Origin: Natroniella sulfidigena
GTDB taxonomy: Bacteria > Bacillota > Halanaerobiia > Halobacteroidales > Halobacteroidaceae
Length of the DNA stretch: 64,000 nt
Direction: 5' to 3'
NCBI RefSeq assembly: GCF_023223645.1
Contig: NZ_JALKBY010000007.1
Location: forward strand, 62,001 to 126,000
A model generated the notes under the pieces. It was not told the DNA's origin. It searched no databases and saw only the letters and a program-made list of their open reading frames with translations. The translations under genes were made by a program, and so were the position numbers. This document shows, piece after piece, positions 35,686 to 43,196 of the stretch (position 1 is the stretch's first letter; each line of letters starts with the position of its first letter).

Positions 35686-36405
35686 TCAATCGATTATTAA
35701 ATTCTTAAACTCTTTTAAACTCCCCTGCCACTGCGGCTTTATATCCTCAGCCTCATCACGATCAATCAGAAAGTCTTCAATCAAAAATCCATCAATCCCT
35801 AATTTTTGGGCAACCATATCTTCTCCTAAATCGTTACCTACCATGATGCACTCCTCTGCTGTAGCAGCTATTTTTTCTAATATTTCTTTATAATATCCTA
35901 AATTAGGCTTAGCATGATGCATATTTTCAGAACTAGTGATTAAATCAAAATCATTCGGCTCTAAACCAGCCCACTTAATTCTTTCTTCAATAGCTAAACG
36001 TGGAAATAATGGATTAGTAGCCACGACTAGTTTGTAATTAGAACCTTTTAATTTCTCTATTATCTCAACTACCTTTGGATCAGCCTCTATTCCCTTTCTT
36101 AATAGTGGAAATTTATGCTGATAAAATTTTTCAAACCTTTCTACTAAGTCACTCTCTTTCTCATCAGCAAATAAAGTACCAAAATTACTTACAAATACTT
36201 CTTGGTTCGTCTTGGCCCCTTGATTATTTATCATCTTGTCCGTAGCAGCCATCAATTTAGTTATAAACTCTTCAGGTGCTGCAATATCACTGAATTGTTG
36301 AGCTAACAGCTGAAAGTACTTCTCTAAGAATTGATCGATATCAAGCGGTAATAATGTTCCGTCTAAATCAAATAAAATTGTAGTCTTTTGCTCTAAAATC
36401 TTCAT
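35686..36405 (-). CDS. HAD-superfamily hydrolase
   Basis: 239 residues. Motif I LFDLDGTLLPLD (11-22) with both catalytic Asp, motif II VVATNPL near 136, motif III Lys in MHHAKPNLGYY near 168 and motif IV MVGNDLGEDM near 188. A helical cap lies between motifs I and II. It probably acts as a small-molecule phosphatase; the substrate is unknown. Convergent with folD. Confidence 0.9.
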   Translation of the reverse strand: MKILEQKTTILFDLDGTLLPLDIDQFLEKYFQLLAQQFSDIAAPEEFITKLMAATDKMINNQGAKTNQEVFVSNFGTLFADEKESDLVERFEKFYQHKFPLLRKGIEADPKVVEIIEKLKGSNYKLVVATNPLFPRLAIEERIKWAGLEPNDFDLITSSENMHHAKPNLGYYKEILEKIAATAEECIMVGNDLGEDMVAQKLGIDGFLIEDFLIDRDEAEDIKPQWQGSLKEFKNLIID

Positions 36406-36496
36406 TTTTTTCTACCCTCCAAACTTATTTTGCTTATAAATTTTAGTTGCCTATTTAAATTAAGTTACAGTATTCATCAGCAAAGTCCTTTAATTC
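36406..36496. other. Spacer upstream of the HAD gene
   Basis: AT-rich, no ORF; leads into the GC-richer repeat that fills the rest of the 467-bp gap to 36872. Confidence 0.4.
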
Positions 36497-36833
36497 AATT
36501 GATATTAAGCTTAATTTTTCATTCGTACAATAATGTGTTTGTGTGCCCTAGTTTTAAAGAAATGCTTACTTAGGGTGAACACGAGGTTCACCCCTACATG
36601 GAAAACCAATGTTCTTTGTAGAGGCGACTCCCCGTGGTCGCCCTGGTTTTACGGGCAGGCTTACGAGTCTAAAAATCAAGACTCTTCGTGAAAACCCTAC
36701 AGGGCTTACCAGCCCTTTCGTGAAAATCACAAAGACCGTATCCATAGAAACCATATCCACAGGGACCTGCCCCTACAAAATTATCTTTACCCGCCAAATC
36801 AAAAGTGCCACAATATTGCAATTAAGCTTGGTT
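36497..36833. repeat. GC-richer repeat cassette with small hairpins
   Basis: Bounded by AATTGATATTAAGCTTAA on the left and ATTGCAATTAAG on the right. Inside are hairpins AGGGTGAACACGAGGTTCACCC (split as GGGTGAAC / GTTCACCC) at 36575-36597, GGCGACTCCCCGTGGTCGCC at 36622-36641, and CAGGGACCTGCCCCTAC at 36761-36777. Base composition is clearly above the surroundings. Similar GTAGGGGCGACC-type cassettes are widespread intergenic repeats in other bacteria, so horizontal spread is likely. ORFs over this region are shadows. Confidence 0.75.
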
Positions 36834-36841
36834 TTAAAAAA

Positions 36842-36865
36842 GTTGGCCCGGAATCCCGGGCCAAC
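36842..36865 (-). terminator. Terminator of the GerMN gene
   Basis: GTTGGCCCGG and CCGGGCCAAC pair perfectly around a 4-nt loop, followed by six T on the minus strand. The stem is an inverted pair of the over-represented octamer GGGCCAAC. Confidence 0.9.
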
Positions 36866-36872
36866 ACCTCAA

Positions 36873-37943
36873 CTACTTCTGATATTCCTCTATTGCTTCA
36901 TAGTCCACCGTAAAATACTCATCCTCACTAAGCATCATATGCCCTGACTCATACGGTCTCCCCTCTAAAGATAAATAAACTTTATCCACATTATAATGTC
37001 CACCAAATATATTAACTATACTTTGAATGATTTTAGTTTCTAATAAATGCCCAACATTCATCTCAGTAACTAACTCCTGAGAAAAATCAACCTTTACTAT
37101 TTCTTCTTCCCGGTCTAACTCTATTTGATTAATCTCTGTATCATCACTAATTAACTGAGTCAAGTTTTCATCTGGTGCTTGACGCAAATGTTCAGCAAAA
37201 ATCTCTGTCAAATCATCATTAGTACTGAATTCAACCTCTCGAGTAACATATTTAATCTTCTCATTTATAAAGTCTGGATAAAAGAATTTAATCGGATAAG
37301 TTATACTGGTATCCTCTTTAATCTCTTCTAAAATTGTCTTAACACTAAAATCATCTGTTTGATAATTTCTCTTAACATGTCCAACTCCAGCAACATAATA
37401 ATCAAATTGGATTGCATTCTCTAACTCTGTTGTAACCTCAATAGCTTGATACTCTCCACTTGGTGTTTCAATTTCTACATCAATCCCAGAAATATACCTC
37501 TCTTTTCCATCCGCTAAAGTCCAACTTGTTCCTGTTTCTAAAGGCTCTTTTAATAATACATCATACTCTGTTATCTCTTGGTCAGTTAAATCCTCTAAAT
37601 AATGAGACTCCTTAGCTACATCAGCTGAGCGAAGTTCTCCACCTTCAATCATTATTATCCTTCCCATAGTAGCACCAGGATTGCTTACTCTTACTTGGGC
37701 CAACTCATCAACAACAAAATCAAAATAAACATCTTGAGCTGCAAATTCATTCCCTTCCCCTTGATAAACCAATAATGTATCTTCTAAAAATGGATAATAA
37801 TCACTTAACTCATACTCTTTTTCTCTTTCTATCTCATTAGCAATCTCTCCATCTTCAATAAACTCTCCATCATCTTGAAGTATTGTATACATGGCTAATA
37901 CAACTATAACTATCATTAATCCTAGTATAATTACTCGCTTCAT
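36873..37943 (-). CDS. Membrane-anchored GerMN-domain protein
   Basis: 356 residues. One N-terminal membrane anchor (RVIILGLMIVIVVLAMYTIL), an acidic linker, a strand-rich middle domain, then a C-terminal GerMN domain from about 225 (IKFFYPDF, LTEIFAEHL, VKVDFSQELV, ETKIIQSIVNIF, VYLSLEGRP). GerMN proteins take part in sporulation or spore germination, and some in lipoprotein/cell-wall complexes, on the outer face of the membrane. The anchor lacks a lipobox Cys, unlike GerM. ATG follows GGGGAGGAG. Confidence 0.8.
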   Translation of the reverse strand: MKRVIILGLMIVIVVLAMYTILQDDGEFIEDGEIANEIEREKEYELSDYYPFLEDTLLVYQGEGNEFAAQDVYFDFVVDELAQVRVSNPGATMGRIIMIEGGELRSADVAKESHYLEDLTDQEITEYDVLLKEPLETGTSWTLADGKERYISGIDVEIETPSGEYQAIEVTTELENAIQFDYYVAGVGHVKRNYQTDDFSVKTILEEIKEDTSITYPIKFFYPDFINEKIKYVTREVEFSTNDDLTEIFAEHLRQAPDENLTQLISDDTEINQIELDREEEIVKVDFSQELVTEMNVGHLLETKIIQSIVNIFGGHYNVDKVYLSLEGRPYESGHMMLSEDEYFTVDYEAIEEYQK

Positions 37944-38022
37944 CTAACTCCTCCCCTCTTATTACCTATTATATCTTAATTTATGAAAAAAATCATTTAA
38001 CATTAGTTACTAACCAAGCCGA

Positions 38023-39426
38023 TTATGAAAGATAATTCATAAATAGATTAGCAAAGCCAAAATAAATAAGCAATCCTGTAATATCTTTAACTGTTGTAAT
38101 TAATGGATCAGAAGCAGCAGCAGAGTCACGACCAAATTTAATCAACAACCAAGGGATAATAAAACCAACTGCTGAAGCTAATAAGATAGTAAAAAACATT
38201 GAAAGTCCTGTTGTCAAAGCTAAAGCCAAATTATTTTGCCACAAATAAGCACTCCCACCTACAAATAAAGAACTTAACAAACCAATTGTAGCACCTACCG
38301 AAATCTCTTTTCGCAAATATTTATAGAAAGCTTCAATTTCAATATGTCCTAAAACAACCCCTCGCACAAAGATTGTAGAAGATTGAGTCCCGACATTCCC
38401 TCCCATATCCATAATTACTGGAATAAAAAATGCTAATGCTACAATTGATTCTAGGGTAGCTTCAAACTGTTCAATCACTCCACCTGCTATCAAACCACCA
38501 ACCAGTACAACTAACAACCAAGGCAAACGAGTCTTAACTACTTTAGATAAAGTTCCATAAATTAAATTACTACTATAATCGGCTTCTTGGATTCCAAACT
38601 CCGTAAATCCAGCCTGTTTAAAGATATCTTCACTGCTTTCTTGATGAATTACATCTACAATATCATCTATCGTCACTATTCCCAAAATATGGCCACCAGT
38701 ATCTACAACTGGTAAAGCAATCAGATCATATTTGGCCATCAAATGAGCTACTCGTTCTTGGTCAGTAGTTAACTCAATTGAATTTAAATCATGATTCATA
38801 ATCTCCTTTAATTCCTTATTAGGATTTGCCAGTAATAATTCTCGCAAAGATAATATACCAACCAGTCTATTCTCTTTATCGACTACATAAATATAATAAA
38901 TAATCTCAGCATCTTCCCCTTGTTTTCTAATTCCTTTGATTGTCTCCTCAACTTTACTGCTTTGTTCAGCTTTTATAAAATCAGTAGTCATTTGATTAGC
39001 AGCCGATTCAGCATCATAGTTAAGTATTCTCAATATCTTTTCTTTATCTTCAGTTAATAATCTTATGATCTTAGCTTTATATTCATCTGTAAGCCGATTA
39101 ATAATATCCAATTTATCATCAAGTGGAAGTTCCTTCAAAATCCCTTGCACTTCCCCTTCATCTAAAGCATAAATAACCTCCACTCTCATTGTTGAATCTA
39201 ATTCAATTAAAACATCAGCAGAATAATCACTCGTAACAAACTTAAAAAACTTAATAATCAATTCTATATCTAGATCATTTATTATTTCTGCTATATCGCT
39301 AGGATGATTATTTTCAACTAAGTCATTCAACTTCTCTATTTGTTTGTTTTTTACATACTTTCTAATTAATGAAATAGGGTTTTTCTTACTCATCAATAAT
39401 ACACGGTCTACTTTGGTTTTTTTCAC
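38023..39426 (-). CDS. mgtE: Magnesium transporter MgtE
   Basis: 467 residues from GTG 39426 (GGAGGAG 7 bp upstream). N-terminal superhelical MgtE_N domain, two CBS domains around 150-270 (MNHDLNSIELTTDQERVAHLMAKYDLIALPVVD region), and a five-helix membrane domain with the signature FIPVIMDMGGNVGTQSSTIFVRG near 345 that lines the Mg2+ pore. The CBS and N domains close the channel at high cytosolic Mg2+. No M-box riboswitch was seen upstream. Divergent from the fluoride-responsive antiporter. Confidence 0.95.
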   Translation of the reverse strand: MKKTKVDRVLLMSKKNPISLIRKYVKNKQIEKLNDLVENNHPSDIAEIINDLDIELIIKFFKFVTSDYSADVLIELDSTMRVEVIYALDEGEVQGILKELPLDDKLDIINRLTDEYKAKIIRLLTEDKEKILRILNYDAESAANQMTTDFIKAEQSSKVEETIKGIRKQGEDAEIIYYIYVVDKENRLVGILSLRELLLANPNKELKEIMNHDLNSIELTTDQERVAHLMAKYDLIALPVVDTGGHILGIVTIDDIVDVIHQESSEDIFKQAGFTEFGIQEADYSSNLIYGTLSKVVKTRLPWLLVVLVGGLIAGGVIEQFEATLESIVALAFFIPVIMDMGGNVGTQSSTIFVRGVVLGHIEIEAFYKYLRKEISVGATIGLLSSLFVGGSAYLWQNNLALALTTGLSMFFTILLASAVGFIIPWLLIKFGRDSAAASDPLITTVKDITGLLIYFGFANLFMNYLS

Positions 39427-39565
39427 CTTTCTTCTCCTCCTTACTACTACTAATATATATTTAAAAGAGGAGATATTAGCACTCAGCCATAATAATTATA
39501 AAAAATCGTAGCAATCAATCCTTGACTTTCCATTATTTATTACATATAATATCTATTAATGAAAA
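39427..39565. other. Divergent spacer mgtE / fluoride riboswitch
   Basis: AT-rich, with no ORF. It should contain the promoters for mgtE and for the riboswitch transcript; ACATATAATATC near 39542 is a possible plus-strand -10. Confidence 0.4.
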
Positions 39566-39628
39566 TTATAGGTATGGTGATGGAGCTCACCAAGTTAATT
39601 GCCACTCTAAGTGGATGATGGCTCCTAT
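39566..39628 (+). ncRNA. Fluoride riboswitch (crcB motif) aptamer
   Basis: ATAGG (39568-39572) pairs with CCTAT (39624-39628) as P1. In between are GGTGATGGAGCTCACC (39576-39591), the unpaired AATTGCC-type strand, the CACT/AGTG stem and GGATGATGGCTCCT. The GATGG...CTCACC hairpin and the GATGGCTCCTAT tail are hallmarks of the crcB motif. The next gene is a CPA-type antiporter, a common fluoride-exporter target of this riboswitch. Confidence 0.88.
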
Positions 39629-39667
39629 TTATCATCAAATTTTTGATGATAAATAGGAGCCATTTTT
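39620..39667 (+). terminator. Riboswitch expression platform (terminator)
   Basis: A 20-bp stem, GGCTCCTATTTATCATCAAA with its exact complement, then six T. Its 5' arm includes the CCTAT of aptamer P1, so ligand-bound aptamer and terminator exclude each other, an ON switch with fluoride. Confidence 0.9.
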
Positions 39668-39688
39668 TCTAATTTAACATCTTGACTA

Positions 39689-39783
39689 CTCTCAACTAAA
39701 GGAAAAGATTGCAACCTTGAAAATCTAATTATTTTATAGCTTTTGCTTTTGATATTTCAAATTTAATTGTGAATTGTCAATTA
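39689..39783 (+). repeat. Dispersed repeat, copy 1 (between riboswitch and antiporter)
   Basis: Contains TTGAAAATCTAATTATTTTA, then GATATTTCAAATTTAATTG and GAATTGTCAATT. The same ordered blocks occur at 48722-48913 (inverted) and 61201-61366. Here it supplies most of the leader downstream of the riboswitch. Confidence 0.8.
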
Positions 39784-39800
39784 AAAAGGAGGTTATCATA

Positions 39801-40985
39801 TTGTTATTCAGCATTTCATTAATCTTAATTATTGGATTACTTCTAGGTTTTATTTTTGAAAAGATTAATTTACCACCTTTATTAGGCATGCTATTAACCG
39901 GAGTATTATTAGGACCATCAGGTTTTTATCTCTTAGATGATAGCTTATTAAACATTTCTCAGGAAATTAGGGAGATAGCCTTAATTATTATTTTACTTAG
40001 AGCAGGATTAGGTATTAGTAAGGATACTATAAAGAAGATTGGTAATACTGCTTTTAAGTTAAGCTTTATCCCTGTATTATTTGAAGGGGCTCTTATCACT
40101 TTCTTAGCAATCTATATTCTTGACTTCAATTGGATTCAAGCTGGAATGTTGGCCTTTATTATAGCAGCAGTATCTCCAGCAGTCGTTGTTCCGTCTATGT
40201 TAAAATTAAAAGAAAAAGATTATGGAAAAGAAAAAGAGATACCTACTTTAATCTTAGCTAGTGCTTCAATTGATGATGTCTTAGCCATTACAGCTTTTAG
40301 TATCTTTTTAGGTATTTATAGAAGTGGTGAAGTCGATTTGATTGCTAATCTATCACAAATTCCAATCAAAATAATTGGTGGAGTTTTATTAGGAGTTATC
40401 TTAGGAATTATTTTAGTTAAATTGTTTGATATGTATAGTACATTAAAAATAACTCACAAAGCAATCATCTTAATTGGAGTTTCCATTTTAGCAAATGTAC
40501 TAGGCGATTATTTAGGAGTAGCTAGCTTATTAGCAGTTATGACAATCGGGTACATATTACTAGAAAAAAATGAAAGCTTAGCAGATGAGTTTTCTAAAGT
40601 ATTAAATAACTTATGGGTTCCTGCCGAAATATTTCTTTTTGTTTTGATCGGAGCTGCTGTTCAGATAGAAGTAGCATATAATGCTGGTGCTATAGGAGCT
40701 TTGATTATATTACTTGGATTATTGGCAAGGGTTATTGGGGTATTAATATCCACAACAAATAGCTATCTTAATTTTAAAGAAAGGATCTTTTGTGGAATAT
40801 CTTATTTACCTAAAGCTACAGTTCAAGCAGCCATAGGGGCTGTACCACTAACAGAAAATGTTCCTCAAGGAGAGTTGATTTTAGCCTTAGCAGTATTAGC
40901 AATAATTTTAACTGCCCCCTTAGGTGCTTTTGGAATAGAGTATTCTGCTCCTAAATTATTAGTAACTGATAATGATCCTTCCTAA
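39801..40985 (+). CDS. CPA-family cation/proton antiporter, fluoride-riboswitch controlled
   Basis: About 395 residues from TTG 39801, which has AAAGGAGG 8 bp upstream; the frame extends farther up through that ribosome site, so the longer version is unlikely. About 12 hydrophobic segments; LGMLLTGVLLGPSG near 28 and IIAAVSPAVVVPSMLKL near 125 and ASIDDVLAITAF near 165 are typical of the Na+/H+ exchanger superfamily. Under a fluoride riboswitch this class is thought to lower fluoride toxicity by ion export coupled to protons. Ends in a strong bidirectional terminator. Confidence 0.9.
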   Translation: MLFSISLILIIGLLLGFIFEKINLPPLLGMLLTGVLLGPSGFYLLDDSLLNISQEIREIALIIILLRAGLGISKDTIKKIGNTAFKLSFIPVLFEGALITFLAIYILDFNWIQAGMLAFIIAAVSPAVVVPSMLKLKEKDYGKEKEIPTLILASASIDDVLAITAFSIFLGIYRSGEVDLIANLSQIPIKIIGGVLLGVILGIILVKLFDMYSTLKITHKAIILIGVSILANVLGDYLGVASLLAVMTIGYILLEKNESLADEFSKVLNNLWVPAEIFLFVLIGAAVQIEVAYNAGAIGALIILLGLLARVIGVLISTTNSYLNFKERIFCGISYLPKATVQAAIGAVPLTENVPQGELILALAVLAIILTAPLGAFGIEYSAPKLLVTDNDPS

Positions 40986-41000
40986 ATTCAAAACAAAGTA

Positions 41001-41038
41001 TAAAGCTAGTCATACCTCTAGAGGTATGACTAGCTTTA
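41001..41038 (+). terminator. Bidirectional terminator
   Basis: Perfect 19-bp palindromic stem TAAAGCTAGTCATACCTCT / complement, between convergent antiporter and ywbE genes. Confidence 0.9.
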
Positions 41039-41046
41039 TATTATTT

Positions 41047-41241
41047 CTATTCATGAATAGCTTTTACTCTTCCAACCACTCCACTTTTAAGACGCACTTT
41101 AATACCATGTGGATGAGTAGCAGAATTAGTCAAAATGTCCTTTACAATACCTTTAGTTAATTTTCCTGAACGCTGATCCTGTTTTTGGACAACTGAAACA
41201 CTAAGTCCAGGTTTTATATCTTTTCGATACTTTCCATCCAT
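41047..41241 (-). CDS. ywbE: YwbE family protein
   Basis: 64 residues from ATG 41241 (GGAGGTGA upstream; the more distal start overlaps that site). The core IKPGLSVSVVQKQDQRSGKLTKG with GIVKDILTNSATHPHGIKVRL is the conserved YwbE sequence. Small basic cytoplasmic protein, KOW-like in appearance; function not established. Single-gene unit. Confidence 0.92.
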   Translation of the reverse strand: MDGKYRKDIKPGLSVSVVQKQDQRSGKLTKGIVKDILTNSATHPHGIKVRLKSGVVGRVKAIHE

Positions 41242-41384
41242 TAATATCACCTCCATCTACTAAATATATCACTAAATAGAATTTTTATAAAGTTTTCAGC
41301 AAATAACAATTTAACCTGTATTCCGAATAATAGTATCTTTTAAAGCAAATTCTAAATAAAAACAGGAAAAAACGAAGAAAAGAT

Positions 41385-42020
41385 TTATGGAGTAAGAATG
41401 ATCTCCTTAACCACATCAAAAAATAAATCTTCTTCTTTAACTACCTCTAACCCTGCTTGCTTGATATTTTCCATAGTCCTACGATTTATATTAGCACCCC
41501 AACTTAAAAGACTAATCCAATTTATACTATCCATTAAATAACCAAAAGGCTCTTTTTCAGTTCGCATATGCTCTAACATAAATATTTTACCATCATTCTT
41601 GCAGACTCTCTTCAACTCCTTAAACCCTTGTACTGGATCGGGCACAGAACAAAATACACAAGTAGTTACAATTACATCGAAGTAATTATCTGGAAAGTCT
41701 AAATTTTGTACATCCATCTCTCTTAGTTGAACATTAACTTCTAACTTTTCTATCCGCTTCTTAGCTTCTTGTAGCATTCTATCACTAAAGTCTATTGCAT
41801 AAGCTTCAGTTTTCTGAGGATAATAGGGGATATTCTTGCCCGTACCTACACCTGCTTCTAATAATCTCTCCTCTCCTTTTTTAACTACCTCTTCAACCTG
41901 CTGCCATAACTTTTCACGCCAGTCCCCCATCTTACCTTTTTCCATAATCATTTCTAACTTATCATAAATTGGTGCAATTCGATTATACCTTTTCTTGATC
42001 TTGTCGTTTATTAGATCCAT
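41385..42020 (-). CDS. Class I SAM-dependent methyltransferase (UbiE-like)
   Basis: About 211 residues. Motif I LEAGVGTGKNIPYY near 55-68, acidic motif II AIDFSDRML near 75, motif III FDVIVTTCVFCSVPDP near 112. N-terminal KKRYNRIAPIYDKLE is common in UbiE/PhcB-type enzymes acting on lipids, quinones or phospholipids. The acceptor is unknown. ATG 42020 (AAAGGAG 10 bp upstream) is preferred to the GTG at 42026. Confidence 0.85.
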   Translation of the reverse strand: MDLINDKIKKRYNRIAPIYDKLEMIMEKGKMGDWREKLWQQVEEVVKKGEERLLEAGVGTGKNIPYYPQKTEAYAIDFSDRMLQEAKKRIEKLEVNVQLREMDVQNLDFPDNYFDVIVTTCVFCSVPDPVQGFKELKRVCKNDGKIFMLEHMRTEKEPFGYLMDSINWISLLSWGANINRRTMENIKQAGLEVVKEEDLFFDVVKEIILTP

Positions 42021-42140
42021 CTCCACTCCGCTCCTTTTGTCATTCTTCTTTACTACCCACCACTAAAATAATGTCGTATATAGATAGTGCTCTAACTTAG
42101 ATTGATATTTGTATTCTCAGTTTGCTTATCCTTTATACTT

Positions 42141-42983
42141 CTAAATTAAAATTTCCATACCATCATATGCAAATTGAACACCATCATATTGTTCTTCAAG
42201 ATTAACATAATCATCATAAGATTTACCCCATGCTTCTTCTATATGGGTCACAATGACTCTTTTGATTTCAAATTTTTCCTTTAAAGAGAGCACTTCTGAC
42301 ATGCTAAACAATTCTTCTCTTAAGAAATTATCCTCACTTAACTTATATCCATCCTTTAGCTCCTCACCTATGATAGTATTTCCAATTATCATTACATCTG
42401 CACCAACAAATATCTCTTCATCTGGAAATGGCTTCACATCACACGGAGCATAAATTAGCTTTTTATCCTCAGCCTCAAATACAAAGATAGTTGTTCGTTC
42501 AACTCTGATAAAAGAGATCTTAATTTCCTCTATTTTTTGATAATCAGAAATCTTATGCCTTTTAATTAAATTTTGTGCATTCTCGTAATAATCTAAAAAA
42601 CTTCCATAACTTGATTGAATTGCATTTAAATCTTCCATTACATGTGGCATTGCTATTACATCTATTGGATTATTACACTCTTTTCCTTCTGAAACTTTAA
42701 GCCAACTCAATCTTAAATCTTCAAATACTCTAAAACCTAATGTATGATCAGGATCTAAGTGGCTAAACATAACAGCATCTATGTTTTGAATGCTACTATC
42801 ATTTATTGCATGTACAATATCTTCTGGAGTATCTATTAATAAATTTATATCATGCAAAAATAGTGAGCACCCATATCTTGAATAAGGACGACCCTTTTCT
42901 CTAGCTTCTTGACAAACTTTACAGTTACATAATGGCTTCGGAAGTGCCACACAACCTCCACTACCTATTATTTCAAATTTCAT
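42141..42983 (-). CDS. PhnP-like metallo-beta-lactamase hydrolase
   Basis: 280 residues. N-terminal GSGGCVALPKPLCNCKVCQEARE carries the CxCxxC zinc insert of PhnP/YcbJ-type phosphodiesterases, followed by RYGCSLFLHD and the metal motif SHLDPDHTLG near 73 (HxDxDH-like). A further His in IVTHIEEAW near 247. Family members hydrolyse cyclic phosphodiesters (phosphonate pathway) or other small molecules. No phn genes are near. ATG follows GAGGGGGA. Confidence 0.85.
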   Translation of the reverse strand: MKFEIIGSGGCVALPKPLCNCKVCQEAREKGRPYSRYGCSLFLHDINLLIDTPEDIVHAINDSSIQNIDAVMFSHLDPDHTLGFRVFEDLRLSWLKVSEGKECNNPIDVIAMPHVMEDLNAIQSSYGSFLDYYENAQNLIKRHKISDYQKIEEIKISFIRVERTTIFVFEAEDKKLIYAPCDVKPFPDEEIFVGADVMIIGNTIIGEELKDGYKLSEDNFLREELFSMSEVLSLKEKFEIKRVIVTHIEEAWGKSYDDYVNLEEQYDGVQFAYDGMEILI

Positions 42984-43196
42984 ATTTTAAATCCCCCTCT
43001 TCAGTTTTCTAGCTATAAATAATATCTAATTTATTTCTTTTCCGTTCTTCTTTTAATATTCCATAAGTCAGCTCTGTCGTCTAACTTTTAAATTTCCAAT
43101 ATTTTTTTCGGATTATATTACTATTCTAGATTATTAACGACGTTCAAGTGGATTTTTAATTTTAGAAAATTGTTTAAGAACTTCTATGATTTTAGA

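Noticed and set aside
36566-36947. Open frames over the GC-rich repeat on both strands (64 and 112 codons)
   Set aside because: They read through repeat hairpins, lack ribosome sites, and one runs antisense into the GerMN gene; low-complexity repeat frames.
39427-39565. M-box (Mg2+) riboswitch ahead of mgtE
   Set aside because: Too little space and no recognisable M-box core on the minus strand.
39774-39800. Longer antiporter N-terminus from TTG 39774
   Set aside because: The segment contains the ribosome site (AAAGGAGG) for the TTG at 39801 and part of the dispersed repeat.
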